Part shown: in pieces, positions 47,656 through 58,600 of the stretch
Position numbering within the stretch: position 1 is the stretch's first letter
Layout of the letters: the number at the start of each line of letters is the position of its first letter
Source: Cyathus striatus
Taxonomy: Eukaryota; Basidiomycota; Agaricomycetes; Agaricales; Nidulariaceae
NCBI GenBank assembly: GCA_025738555.1
Contig: JAOVFP010000006.1
Location: 4,216,001-4,280,000, forward strand
Direction: 5' to 3'
DNA: 64,000 nucleotides
Notes under the pieces: generated by a model
Told to the model about the DNA's origin: nothing
The model's input: only the letters and a program-made list of their open reading frames with translations
The model's database searches: none
Position numbers and translations under genes: made by a program

Positions 47656-50600
47656 CCCCAAACTGTTTGCTATCACAATCATGTTTTGATGATGCTGGTG
47701 GTAAAGTTTCATCTGATAATGGAGTCTGTGAATTAAGAAATAGAAATAATCAGCTTGTTGGGACAGGAAGAAAAGTAAACAGATTATTCTTACTTGAGGT
47801 GAGAGCTGAATTAACTGGAAAAGACAAAGCAAACCTTTCCAGCACAAAGAATCTATCATGGGATGAGTGGCACCAAAGGTTTGGCCATCTATCAATGTCA
47901 GGATTAGAGACCCTGAAGAAGCAAGGAATGGTTGATGGACTTACCATAGATGAATCAACATTCCCATCCAGAAGTTGTGAAGTGTGCATCCAAGCAAAAC
48001 AGGCACATAGGCCCTTTCCAAAAGAGGCCGAACATCAATCTGGCACACCAGGAGAACACATTATGAGTGATGTATGGGGACCTGCAAGAGTACAAAGTGT
48101 TGAGAAGTGGAAATATTATATTTTGTTCACAGATGATTGTACCAGACTCACCTCAGTTCTATTTTTGAAGTCCAAGGACCAAGCTTTTGAAAGGATTAAG
48201 GAGTATTGTGCCGTGGTGAAAAGGAAATTCGATAAATATCCTAAATGGCTTCGTTTTGACAATGGGAAAGAATTAGTAAACGATAAATTGAAGAAATGGG
48301 CAGCAGATGAAGGAATTACCATTGAAACCACTGCACCATATTCACCTTCACAAAATGGTGTTGCTGAACGATTTAATCGCACCCTGTTGGAGTTAGCATG
48401 AGCTATGTTAATTCAGAAAGACTTACCTTCATTTCTCTGGGACCAGGCTGTTATGCATGCAGCATATCTTCAAAATAGAGCCTCAACACATGCACTGAAC
48501 GGAAAAACTCCATTTGAAGCCTGGAGCAAGCAAAAACCGAATGTATCGCACTTGAGGGAGTTTGGGTGTGATGTATGGGTCCTTGATGAGTCAAAGAACT
48601 GCTCTAAATTGCAACCCAAGTCAAACAAAATGATATTTGTTGGCTTTGAAGATGGAGCGAAGGCTGTTCAATATTATGATCCTATAAAGCAGAATATCAA
48701 AGTGTCATGTAACGTAGCATTTAATGAAAATGACGAACCTCAAGAGCTTGATAATATGACTGCTTTTCCGAATTTGCGAGCTGAGAGGGAGCCAGAACAA
48801 AATTCCAGCTCGCAAAATGATGAAAATGCGTCAGAATATACATCAGACCATGAAAGCAAAGAGAACTTACCCAAAACAACGACTCAAGAGCCAGATAAGC
48901 GAGTACTACGATCCAAGAAGGATGTAGACTACAAGAAGCTTGCCAATCCAGAGGCACGCAAGCCAGCTCAAAGATTTGTGCCAGGAAGCAATAATAATTC
49001 TACAGATTCATCAGAAGCACAATCAACACAAAATCAACATACTAACCTCACCTTCAGTGCCAGGGACCAGATATTTGAAGAGATACTTGAAAGACTGCAC
49101 TCTGGAACATTAAATGAAGGCCTGGATGATGAAACTCCGAAATCTGTGGAAGAGGCATTGAATAGTGCAGAGAAACACAGCTGGAAAGAAGCAATTGATG
49201 CAGAATTAAATCAGTTAAAGCAAATGGGTACTTGGGAGCTTGTAGACTTACCACCAGGCCGAAATGCTATTGGAAACTGTTGGGTTTTCACCAAGAAAGA
49301 CAAAGATCCAGATACACCAGTAAAACACAAAGCCAGACTTGTTGCCTAGGGTTTTAGCCAGAAACCAGGTGAAGACTTTAGTGAGACTGGAACTTTTGCA
49401 CCAGTTATGCAATTTGAATCATTAAGAGCACTATTATTGATGTCAGCAATTGAGAACTGGGAAATGACACAAATGGATGTGAAATCAGCTTACCTGAATG
49501 GACACATCACAGAGGAGTTGTATATGAGACAACCCACAGGATTTGAAGACAGAACCAACCAAGTTTGCAAGTTGAAGAAAGCATTATATGGATTAAAGCA
49601 AGCAGATAATGCATGGAATAAAGAGTTTAGCAGAGTGATGAAAGAAATAGGTTTTGAGAAATTGAAGAGTGATTATTGCTGCTTCAAGCATGTCAATGGA
49701 GATAAATCAAGTTATGTCCTAGTATGGGTCAATGACTTAATTGCCTTTATGTCTGATATTGCCGAATGCAAGCAAATCGAGGAACAACTTAGTGCACGAT
49801 TTAAAATCAAGATCATCAGCAAGCCCAAAACCTTACTAGGTATCAAAATAGCATGCAACCACACTCAAGGAACTATATCTATATCTCAAACTCATTACAT
49901 TGACACACTGTTCAAGAAATTCGGTCTCAAGAACACAAATTCTGTTCACACCCTGCTTGATCCCAATGTCAATCTCGATTTAGAAGACCCTGAAACAGAA
50001 GATCAAGGGGAGATGAAAATAGACCAATGCATTTCAAACAGGTACATGCAAATGATTGGCACACTGAATTATATTTCACTAGGTACTCGACCAGATATTA
50101 CATATGCTGTGCACAAATTAGCACAATTTACAAAGAATCCAAGAGCAATGCATTGGACTGCTGTTAAGCAGGTATTTTGATATCTCAAAGGTACACACCA
50201 GTATCAACTAACTTATGGTGGTACAGAAGAAGATTGGACACATGAGTTGTCCATCTATTCAGATGCTGACTGGGCATTTAATTCACATTGTAAGTCAATC
50301 AGTGGCTACATATTCCTGTTAGGAGGAGGCACTGTTGCCTGGAGTGCAAAGAAGCAGACAACTACTGCTTTATCCACTGCAGAGGCGGAGTACACTGCCA
50401 CCATTCACTCATCAAAGCAGGTACTTTGGTACCATTCTCTATTCAAGGAACTTGGAATAGATCAACCCATGCTGTCAATGATATATTCAGACAACCAAGT
50501 GGCAATCGCAATCACTCATCACCCGGAGTTTCATGTGAGAACTAAACACATTGACATTTCATTACATTTTTTATGAGATCACGTCAAAGCTGGAACTCTC

Positions 50601-50710
50601 ACACTCAAGTACATCCCATCATGTGAGAACTTAGTGGACTTATTCATGAAAGGACTCTCATGCCCATTACACCAAGAATTAACTTATGGAATTGGTGTAA
50701 TACTCAACTC
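47656..50710 (+). pseudogene. Copia-2 integrase, reverse transcriptase and RNase H (broken)
   Basis: Rest of the polyprotein in one frame. Pre-integrase zinc region WHQRFGHLS...CEVCIQAKQ (47865-48000); integrase core with SDVWGP (48066), FDNGKE (48255) and NGVAERFNRT (48355); FVGFEDGAKAV (48640); RT from LPPGRNAIGNCWVFTKKDKD (49250), MDVKSAYLNG (49475), ALYGLKQADNAW (49590) to the active site VWVNDLI (49720). The family has V-x-VDD here, so the first catalytic Asp is Asn (GTC-GAT to GTC-AAT, CpG to CpA). RNase H: SDADWAFN (50260), STAEAEYTA (50380). Stops TGA 48399, TAG 49347, TGA 50178, TGA 50574. Confidence 0.93.
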
Positions 50711-50718
50711 AGGGGGAG
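50711..50718 (+). other. Copia-2 polypurine tract
   Basis: AGGGGGAG immediately before the 3' LTR, the expected plus-strand primer. Confidence 0.85.
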
Positions 50719-50916
50719 TGTTGTAAAAATTAGTTGAATATTATGGTACTTACATGAATGTTGGAGAACATATGAGAATAGTATGGAATGATCTAGATAA
50801 AATATTCAAGTACACAGTAGATAGTTCTAGTTAGCTACTAGACACACATATAAGCTGCTAGATATTCAATACATACCTTAGTATTTTCCCCCATCTTTAT
50901 TGTGCCAACTGCTATA
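50719..50916 (+). repeat. Copia-2 3' LTR (198 bp)
   Basis: TGTTGTAAAAATTAG...CTGCTATA, followed by target duplication GTGCT at 50917-50921. Copia-1 coding sequence resumes directly after it in frame. Confidence 0.95.
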
Positions 50917-51261
50917 GTGCTTGTGCATTGCTGTCTATCCATGTCTCTAACTCTTTCTCATTGTTCTTTTTTACCTTCTCAGTTGCTTCATCTGATGAGC
51001 TTTCCTTTGAGGATTTCACTGTTGGCTTGCTTAAGGTACCTTCAGCATATTTCAAGAGATTTCGGTTACACAAAATGCTCATAATACAGCACTTCCATGG
51101 TAACCAATTATCTTCTCAAAGAAGCTCAATGCAGTAAAGGCTTGATGGAGTGGAGTCAGATGATGTGGAGTTCGACATTTCAACTTAGTAGTGCTCAGGA
51201 AGTACAGGGGGTAATAGTATGTATTCTAGTCTTTAGTTACTGTAGGGTGGGGCCCATAACC
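50917..51261 (-). pseudogene. Copia-1 gag N-terminus and primer binding site
   Basis: Minus strand: primer binding site GGTTATGGGGCCCACCC (51261-51245), then a gag start near 51180 with DNWLPWK...MSILCNRNLLKYAEG, joining the gag part left of Copia-2. The 5' LTR should lie to the right, ending ...CTATCACAATA at 51262, but its outer end and the 3' LTR were not found. Confidence 0.75.
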
Positions 51262-51615
51262 TATTGTGATAGTACCTAAATAAATAGTACTTACTGAGGC
51301 GTGCAGGTAACAGTGACTTAGATCACACAATATTTGGAGTGGGGAAATGGGGGATGGATTCACACTTAATGTACATACAGGAATTTCATTGTAATTTTAT
51401 ACTAGTAAATATATCTACAATGTTCTCACTCTTGGTGAACTTGGTGTTCTCAAATGTCATTGGACATTCATGCCACTTCTGGCTTGCATCAGCACAACAA
51501 TAATGTTCTCTTCCCCTACACCACTTCTCTTAGATTTCATCTACCCTTTTGTTTTCATTTACTGATTCACAATTACCTCCTCCTTTCCTTTTACCTACCC
51601 CTTTGCCTTTTTTCT
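51262..51615 (-). other. Probable remains of the Copia-1 5' LTR and unassigned sequence
   Basis: Sequence to the right of the Copia-1 primer site. It should begin with LTR but no second copy exists in the window to compare. A frame at 51530-51412 reads TKFTKSENIVDIFT, vaguely like the end of a Copia polyprotein. Not resolved. Confidence 0.3.
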
Positions 51616-51850
51616 TTCTCACACATAAACTAGCATATTTGTTTGTGAGGATTGAGCAAAAGTGAGCAGTATGTCAGTGAGCACATAACAAATAGAGAGA
51701 AAAAATGTACTCCTCAAGCCTTCTTAAAGGCCCACTACCAACATCATCCCCTGCCTCCTTCACTTCCAACCTCACACTGAGCAGATTAACCCCACAGTGC
51801 TCCATGACATGCAGTGAGGTCAGACAATCCATGGCATCCTCTCCCTCTGA
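51616..51850 (-). pseudogene. H8: HeLo-family exon beta fragment
   Basis: Matches exon beta of H1 almost base for base (51840-51700): CTCTGACTGCATGTCATGGAGCACTG region, LLSVRLEVKEAGDDVGSGPL then RRLEE, followed by the intron start and the AAACTAGCATATTTGTTTGTGAGG intron sequence. Many CpGs present in H1 are TG or CA here. No other exons of this copy remain. Confidence 0.65.
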
Positions 51851-52171
51851 GAGCACCCTATTATGCCCCCTGCTGAAATCATGAATACCATTCCCTCCAA
51901 ACACCTCTGGAATGGCAACTGTGATATCACTGTACTTATATATGTCTTTGATGAGGTTGGTATCATATTATATACAGTGATTGTAGTAAATGAGTGATGC
52001 ATGAGTGCAGCAATTACTGTTGAATCTGTATCATAGAAATTTCATTATCTACTAAAATACTTGACTTTTATGTCTATCTAAGCAGGCCCTGTTCTTTATT
52101 GTTTAACAAAGTTGAACTCTTCAATTGAAAATGTCCCCACACTCTTTAACTTCTTTTTCACCTGCTTCTAA
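51851..52171. other. Region between H8 and NLR-3, no gene
   Basis: AT-rich; probably 3' flank of NLR-3. No domain seen. Confidence 0.4.
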
Positions 52172-55125
52172 TTAATCATTAGCTACTTTTCTGTTACATA
52201 CATAAAATAAAATGGAGATATTACCACATTGACAGAACTCTGATAATTGAAGTCTGCAATGTTTACAGCATGCTTCCAAGACTGGATTAGCAGCTTTCAT
52301 TACAACTGGCATGGATTTATTGTACTTCACTATAATTCTATTTGTTAAATTTTTTGTTCCATGTATTTTGCCATTTTTATATGAAATAGAAAGACTGGAC
52401 ACATTCCAGAGTGTATCAGGGTGATGGTTTCCAAGAACTCTTTTCTCCAAATTCAAAACTTCAATCCACAGCTGTTCTGCATCTCTATATTTACCAAGAT
52501 TTTTATATGAAGATGCAAGATTGCACATGCTCCAGAATGTATCAGGATGCCCATTTCCAAGAATTCTCTTCCGCAAATTCAAAACTTCAATTCTCAGTTG
52601 TAATGCCTCTCTATGTTTACCTAGATGTGTGTATGAAGTTGCAAGGTTGGACATGCTTCAAAGTGTATCAGGATGCTTATTTCCAAGAATTCTCTTCCTC
52701 AAATTCAAATCTTCAAATCTCAGCTGTTCTGCATCTTCATGTTTACCAAGATTTTCATATGATACAGCAATATTAGCCATGCTTCTGAGTGTATCAGAAT
52801 GCTCATTTCCAAGAACTCTCTTCCTCAAGTTTAAAACTTCAATTCCCAGTTGTTCTGCATCTGAATGCCTACCTAGACTGCTCCATGTAGTTGCAAGATT
52901 TGACATGCTCCAAAGTGTATCAGGATGTTCACTACCAAGAATTCTCTTCTGCAGATTCAAAACTTTAATTTCTAGTTGTTCTGCATCTGCATGTTTACCT
53001 AGATGTGAATATGATACTGCAAGACTTCCCATGCTCCAGAGTGTGGCAGGGTGCTCATTTCCAAGAATTCTCTTCCTTAAATCTAAAACTTCAACTTCCA
53101 GCTGTTCAGCATCAATATATTTACCTAGATTTTTCAATGACATTGCAAGACTAGCCATGCTCCAGAGTGTATCAGGATGCTCATTTCCAAGTATCCTCTT
53201 CTGCAATTCTAAAACTTCAATTTTCAGCTGTGTTGCTTCTGTATGTTTACCTAGGTCTTTATAAAATAATGCAAGATTGGCCATACTCTGGAGTGTATTT
53301 TGATTCTGGTCCCCAGCCATTCTTCTCCACATATTCAAAATTTTATTCTCTAGATGCAGAGCATCCATTGTTTTACCTTGATTCCAATATATACTTGCTA
53401 TGCATTGAAGTTGATAAAGTACCTGCTCAATATTTGGAAAAATAAGTTCATAAACATGTTCTGCATTCATATACATATTTTCAAAGGAAATTAAACTATT
53501 ATCAAAGGATGCATGAAACCCCACATGTTTTCCCATATATGTCTGTGCAATTCTTAATCTATACTCTTCTTCCATGTTGTATTTATAATTTTTTTGCAAT
53601 GTATCAGCTAAAATGTTGAAAATATCATTGTAGTACATTGATTTAATTACATCATCATTATGAGCTATATTTTGCAAGACATGTGGCAGGAGATTGTTTT
53701 CATATATATTATCTGCTGTTTCATTTTCACTTGAAATAGAGCTTATTAAAATTGATCTAGCAGTGAGAATCCATAGTTGCTTTTCATGTACTGATAATCG
53801 ATCTTGACAATATGTCTGTATCAGTGGATGTAAGCTATATAATGATTTTGTAGTAGTTTTTCTTATTAATGAGAAAGACATGAGCAATTCAATGCTTTCT
53901 CTAAAGATCCAGTCATCCCAGTCTCCAAATTCACCTACATTCAGAGTTATAGCATCCATTGAAGGTAGATATGATGGTATACCTTCATAGTAGTAAAGAT
54001 CTTTATTTATTGGAAAATATTTTGCAGCTCTTTCAAATATTGATTTAGATATCTTTTCATAGTGAAAAAATGCACAGATATTTATAAGAATCATAGCATA
54101 TTTTGCTATAGCCTTATTGCCACCATTTTTATTGACATTTGACATTTCCAATATCTTCTGAAATGATATTTCCCAGGTTTTATATACTGTTCTATTGTAT
54201 CCTGATATACCCTTAAACTTTTCATGATCCAGAATCTTGGGTCTGTATCTGTCATAGATATTTATAAAGTCAAAAAAATCACAATGAACTTGAGTGATAT
54301 AAGCTCCAGCCATGTCAATAGCTAATGGTAGATAATGCAATTTTTGAACTATAGTTTTTGCTTCCTCCAAATTGTCATCAGAATTCTTATTGATTCCACT
54401 TGTATTAAAAAGTAGATCAATTGCTGTTTCTTCACTCATGTCAGATACTTCCATTGAGTTCTTATGTGTTGTAATTCTTCTTAGAGCAGGATTTCTGCTT
54501 GTAATCAAAATATTCCCTTTATTACCAGAGGGAAGAAACTTCTCCACCAGTTCAGGACTGCCATCAGCATTGTCAAAGTTGAGAAGCCATTGAACTTCAA
54601 GGCCAGAAATCCAATTAAGTACTACAGTGGCAGAGAATGAAGTTGCAGAGATTTCTTTAGAAGATGTCTTATATATTTCTTCAAGACTTTGAATAATTGT
54701 ATCCTCAGAAGTTGTATCAATCCAGAATGTGTAGGCATATCTATTGTAGATTATTAATTATATAAAAGCCAATAATAACAACACTGACTGCCCAGCTCTT
54801 TCATCATTAAATTTCAAACAGATCTGAGTCTTCCCAATGCCACCCATTCCATGAAGAAGGAATATCTTTCTTTCAGTTATATTTGCTTGTCCAAAATGCT
54901 CATGAAGTCTCTTTAGGTACATCTCTTGACCAATAAAATTTTGAGAAGTGCAAGGTGCACTGGCTCAAAGCAGAGAAAGAGGCTCATCCTTTGGCTGATG
55001 GTAAATATTCTGTAAATTGAGTTAATAAGAGACTTTACAGTGTCATTCAATGGCTATTTAATTACCTGTGTATTAATCATTTGTAGATGGTTAATTGTAA
55101 AGTTGTGAGCATTTGAAAATGACAT
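52172..55125 (-). pseudogene. NLR-3: NB-ARC protein with about 8 TPR repeats, two internal stops
   Basis: Paralogue of NLR-2 with the same exon plan: 55125-55066 (60 nt), 55009-54789 (221 nt), 54740-52172. P-loop GMGGIGKTQICLKF (54850-54810), Walker B QWLLNFDNADGSP (54590), ILITSRNPALRRITTH (54510-54465), LHYLPLAIDMAGAYI (54350-54300). From about 53320 a 42-residue TPR repeats about 8 times and the tail (TNRIIVKYNKS) matches the tail of NLR-2. Total 949 codons, 174 fewer than NLR-2, about four repeats. Two stops: TGA at 54965-54967 in exon 2 and TGA at 52658-52660 in the repeats. The second 5' splice site is GTCAGT instead of GTGAGT. Its upstream region is split by T5. Confidence 0.92.
52390..53330 (-). 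repeat. 126-bp tandem TPR-encoding repeats of NLR-3
   Basis: About 8 copies of the same 126-bp unit as in NLR-2, with characteristic words CCAAGAATTCTCTTC and CAGCTGTTCTGCATC on the plus strand. Confidence 0.9.
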
Positions 55126-55438
55126 GTTGTTAGGTGTTTAGACAAGTATATCTTGCTGTTGACGGGTGCCTGTTCAAATCAATGGGCAAAAAAGTATTAT
55201 TACATACGTCAAACGTGCAGATCTTATACTGTTCAACGTACAACATCCGCATGTCTGCCAATCGACGCTAGATTTTTATGCATAATGATTACTTGACAAG
55301 TACAGCCTTCCCTATTATTTTACACCTTCCTTGAATGTGTTTTACTTCCCACATGTGTATTGCTGTGCCTATCTGTCAGCACGAGGTGTCAAACGAGGAC
55401 TTGAGCATTGGCAAGGGGAGGAGATATTTTTGGGATGG
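55126..55438 (-). promoter_or_regulatory. NLR-3 upstream region, proximal part
   Basis: Homologous to the upstream regions of NLR-1 and NLR-2 (GATTACTTGACAAGTACAGC near 55287-55306). Interrupted at 55438 by T5 and continued at 58601. Confidence 0.6.
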
Positions 55439-55840
55439 TATGGCGTTCAAACTGCACATTTATTCAGGTGCCACACTACTTCTTGATGCCCACGCCACTT
55501 CTGGGGGACCACCTTAGCACGCTACTTTTTGTTGGTCCCACGCCATTTTCTCTTGACTGTCAGCATGCAACTTTTCATTGGTACCACGCCACTTTCTCTT
55601 GAATTTGTCTTGACTTGCCGCCCTTTGCAGTTCATTCAAGCACTACTTTTTTTTTTTTGTCCCACACGCCACTTTCTGAGTTCACTCAGCACTACTTTTT
55701 GTAGCCAGATAGCTTAAGTACTTCAAAAATATCAACAATTACTAAGTTAAATGAAATATATTACATACTACTAGAAATAATACTAGTCTGCAGTGTCTTT
55801 TAATTGTACAAAATATTTATTTTTGACTAAAGGTGGTATG
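55439..55840 (+). repeat. T5 left terminal inverted repeat (CpG-depleted)
   Basis: Aligns with the reverse complement of the right arm. Many CpGs of the right arm are CA or TG here, for example GTCAGCATGCAAC against GTCAGCGCGCGAC. Confidence 0.9.
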
Positions 55841-58204
55841 AGAGTGAGGGTGTACAAGTAAACCGCATTATGTAAAAGGCGGGAGTGATCAATACACAAT
55901 GCACTGGCAATCTGTCAGATATGCATAAGCAATGAGATCCCAAGCTGAATGCCATGAAATGATGTGTTGATATGGTAGACAAGCGGGGAACAAGCTAGGA
56001 AGTGGGGTCATAACACTCAACTGAGCAACTCTCCATCACCCCGTATAAGATACTGGAGGAGGGATGCAGCCAAAGTGTGTCTCTAGGGGCCGGAGGCATG
56101 CCCTAATGAACGCCAAAAGCATAGCACAACCCTTACCAACCATGCACACAAACACACGAAGGACAGAGGGGAAGGTGGGTGGTTGTGAGCCAGTACCAGT
56201 ACAACTCCAATGTGAACTAGTATTCCCAACTGGCACACAAAAGAAAACGCAGGAGCCCATCCACCCACATCCATATCCACATCCACAGCCACAATCCCAA
56301 CCCAACCTCACCCAACCATACGCGCACAACGCAACAGGAGAGAGTGGGAGGTGAGGAAGGTGTAGACAGACGTAAATAGAGTGGGTGAGTGGCTGAGAGC
56401 CAGGACAGCCTGTCTCTAACCGGAATTAGCAGTGTATAACAGCCTTCAGAGCCCCACCCCAACCACACCGAACCATGCACATGACACACATAGAGTGAAA
56501 GACAAAGGAGAGGGGAGAAAGCCTGCATGACACCAACTCCAACGGGACCTGGCATCATTACTCCAACCAGCCTGAGTCCCATACTGACACAGAGTGCAAC
56601 TATCCAGCCGCATCCACCTCCTACCTCCCACCACACTTCCCAATGCCCAAAGCATCCACACAGTGCCCAAACTTGAACGTACACATGCCTCACATCACCT
56701 CGAGCGCATACACACAACCCTACGCCACATTGCACACGAAGGAGCAGAAAAGTGAAGAAACAGGGGACAATGTGAGCGAGCACTGGTGGTCCCGAAGTCA
56801 ACACGAATGCATACCTGACCCCTCCCAACCCGACCACGATGCACCAGCCAACCAAGGTGCAACCGTGGTCACAATGCAATGCAATCAACAATAGAGCCTG
56901 CACAAGCACGAGCCATGTCACAGCACACCAAAATGTAGCACTATGGGCCTCCACCACAAGACTCAAGGCCATTTATCGTCCATCTTCGCACTCCCACTCC
57001 AACTCCCCACACTCAACCCCCGGCGCCTCAACGTGTGGCACCAATCCAACACACAAAGGGCACAAGCGACGAGGAAGCACAAGTTCAACAAGAGACAGGA
57101 GCAAGTGATGCGAAAGCACATAGATGGAACCAACAAGCTATGGGCGTCTGGACCTGGTGTGGTGTAGAAGAAACAAAAACCTTCGCATATATACACACGT
57201 TATAATCAGCACCCCCAAAATCCTACTAACCATGAACCAGAGGCCACTGGCCACACATTACATTGAAGTAATCTGAAATAAAGAATTGAGAGTCTCCCTA
57301 TTTGATGGTGGCATTTGGGGAAGGAATAGGACGTTAAGGCTTCAAGGAGTTGGTGTGTAGAGAGCACATAGAAAATAGGGAAAGACAATGTAGGGCAATG
57401 GAAAAGAGTGTAAGACGAGTGTAGATGTTCGGCGCTGTGTGTCAAGTGGTAAGCGATAGAGTAGAATCGGAACTCAGAATTGGCGGTGTACCGTGGGAGA
57501 TAAACAACATTACGCACGTGGCCCCGAATAGATACAAATATGTACTCTTATGTACGTGTTAGTTTGCATTGTTTGCCAGCGGCCTCCATTGCCAGCACTC
57601 GAGCTAGCATTTCGTCTTCTGCTGCCATTGCCAGCAGTCCCAGTCAGGCCTCAAAGTCGCTCTGTGTTATGCTTCCTCTATGCTCGATCATATTGGCCTC
57701 TATACTCGTTCTGTCTTCTAGTCGCTCCATTTCCAGCTCAGGTCGCGGGGTTGTCGGAAACGAGCAAATGTGAATTGCTCTAGTTGGTTTAAGGTCCTCT
57801 GTTCTCATAAGTTTGTGCTCAGTTACAACTTCTCCAGCCAAGTACTGACCTATTGTTTATTTTTAGTTTATTCATGGGACATGATGCCAGTGGTTCAACC
57901 TTTACCATTATATCCGGGCTATGTTGAATTTAGCGCTCCGTGTTCCCATATTCAACCCCGCCCTCCGTCTTTCCGTGCCTTTGGTCGCCATTACTGAACC
58001 ATCCGCTCTTAGAAGGGAGCTACATGGCTGACTGCGAAGCATTTTTCGGATGGGTGTCTCTGTTGTTGCCGGGAATCGTAAATCGTGAGGGTCTTGTCTT
58101 TATTGGGGCTTGACGTATCCTGTGGTGTTCGAGATTGCCAGCGCATTTTTTGCTTCCCATATTTTACGTAATGCGATCTACTTATACATATACCCTCGTT
58201 CACA
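55841..58204. other. T5 interior, no gene recognised
   Basis: Strand-asymmetric, C-rich on the plus strand at 56030-57100. Short frames only. Nothing resembles a transposase, RNase H fold or helicase. Confidence 0.5.
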
Positions 58205-58600
58205 CCGCCTTAGTTGAAAATAAGTATTTTATACAAGTAAAAGACACTGTATACTAGTATTATTTCTAGTAGTATATAATATATTTCATTTAACTTAGTA
58301 ATTTTTGATATTTTGGAGAACTTGAGTTATCTGGCTGCCAAAGTGGCGCCGAGGGAATTCAGAAAGTGGCGCGGGACAAAAAAAAAACGAAGTAGCGCTT
58401 GGATGAACTGCAAAAAGGCGTCAAGTCGAGACAAAGTCAAGAGAAAGTGGCGCGGTACCAATGAAAAGTCGCGCGCTGACAGTCAAGAGAAAATGGCGCG
58501 GTACCAACGAAAAGTAGCGCGCTAAGTTGGTCACCCAGAAGTGGCGCGGGCATCAAGAAGTAGCGCGGCACCCGAATAAATGTGCAGTTTGAACGCCATA
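58205..58600 (-). repeat. T5 right terminal inverted repeat (CpG-rich)
   Basis: Carries nine intact-looking GCGC motifs (AAGTGGCGCGG, AAGTAGCGCGC and similar) between 58335 and 58570. Confidence 0.9.

Larger units (their letters stand above)
55439..58600. mobile_element. T5: 3.2 kb TIR element with about 400-bp arms
   Basis: Left arm 55439 to about 55840 and right arm about 58205-58600 are inverted copies. Tips TATGGCGTTCAAACTGCAC. GGATGG flanks both ends (55433-55438; 58601-58606). Each arm has about nine AAGTRGCGCGG-type subterminal motifs spaced by roughly 30 bp. No transposase; the 251-codon Cys/Trp-rich frame at 56972-56217 has no recognisable domain. Paralogous upstream sequences of NLR-1 and NLR-2 show the empty site. 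Confidence 0.92.

Noticed and set aside
51412..51530. Tail of a second Copia polyprotein in tandem with Copia-1
   Set aside because: Only one short peptide resemblance (SENIVDIFT), no polypurine tract and no LTR border.
52521..53264. 247-codon plus-strand frame, Cys/Ser/Leu/Pro-rich
   Set aside because: Antisense shadow of the NLR-3 TPR repeats; similar shadows occur opposite NLR-2.
56217..56972. 251-codon Cys/Trp/Val-rich frame inside T5 as a transposase or membrane protein
   Set aside because: No catalytic motif, biased composition from a C-rich strand, low-complexity repeats of GCGCG and WMW type.
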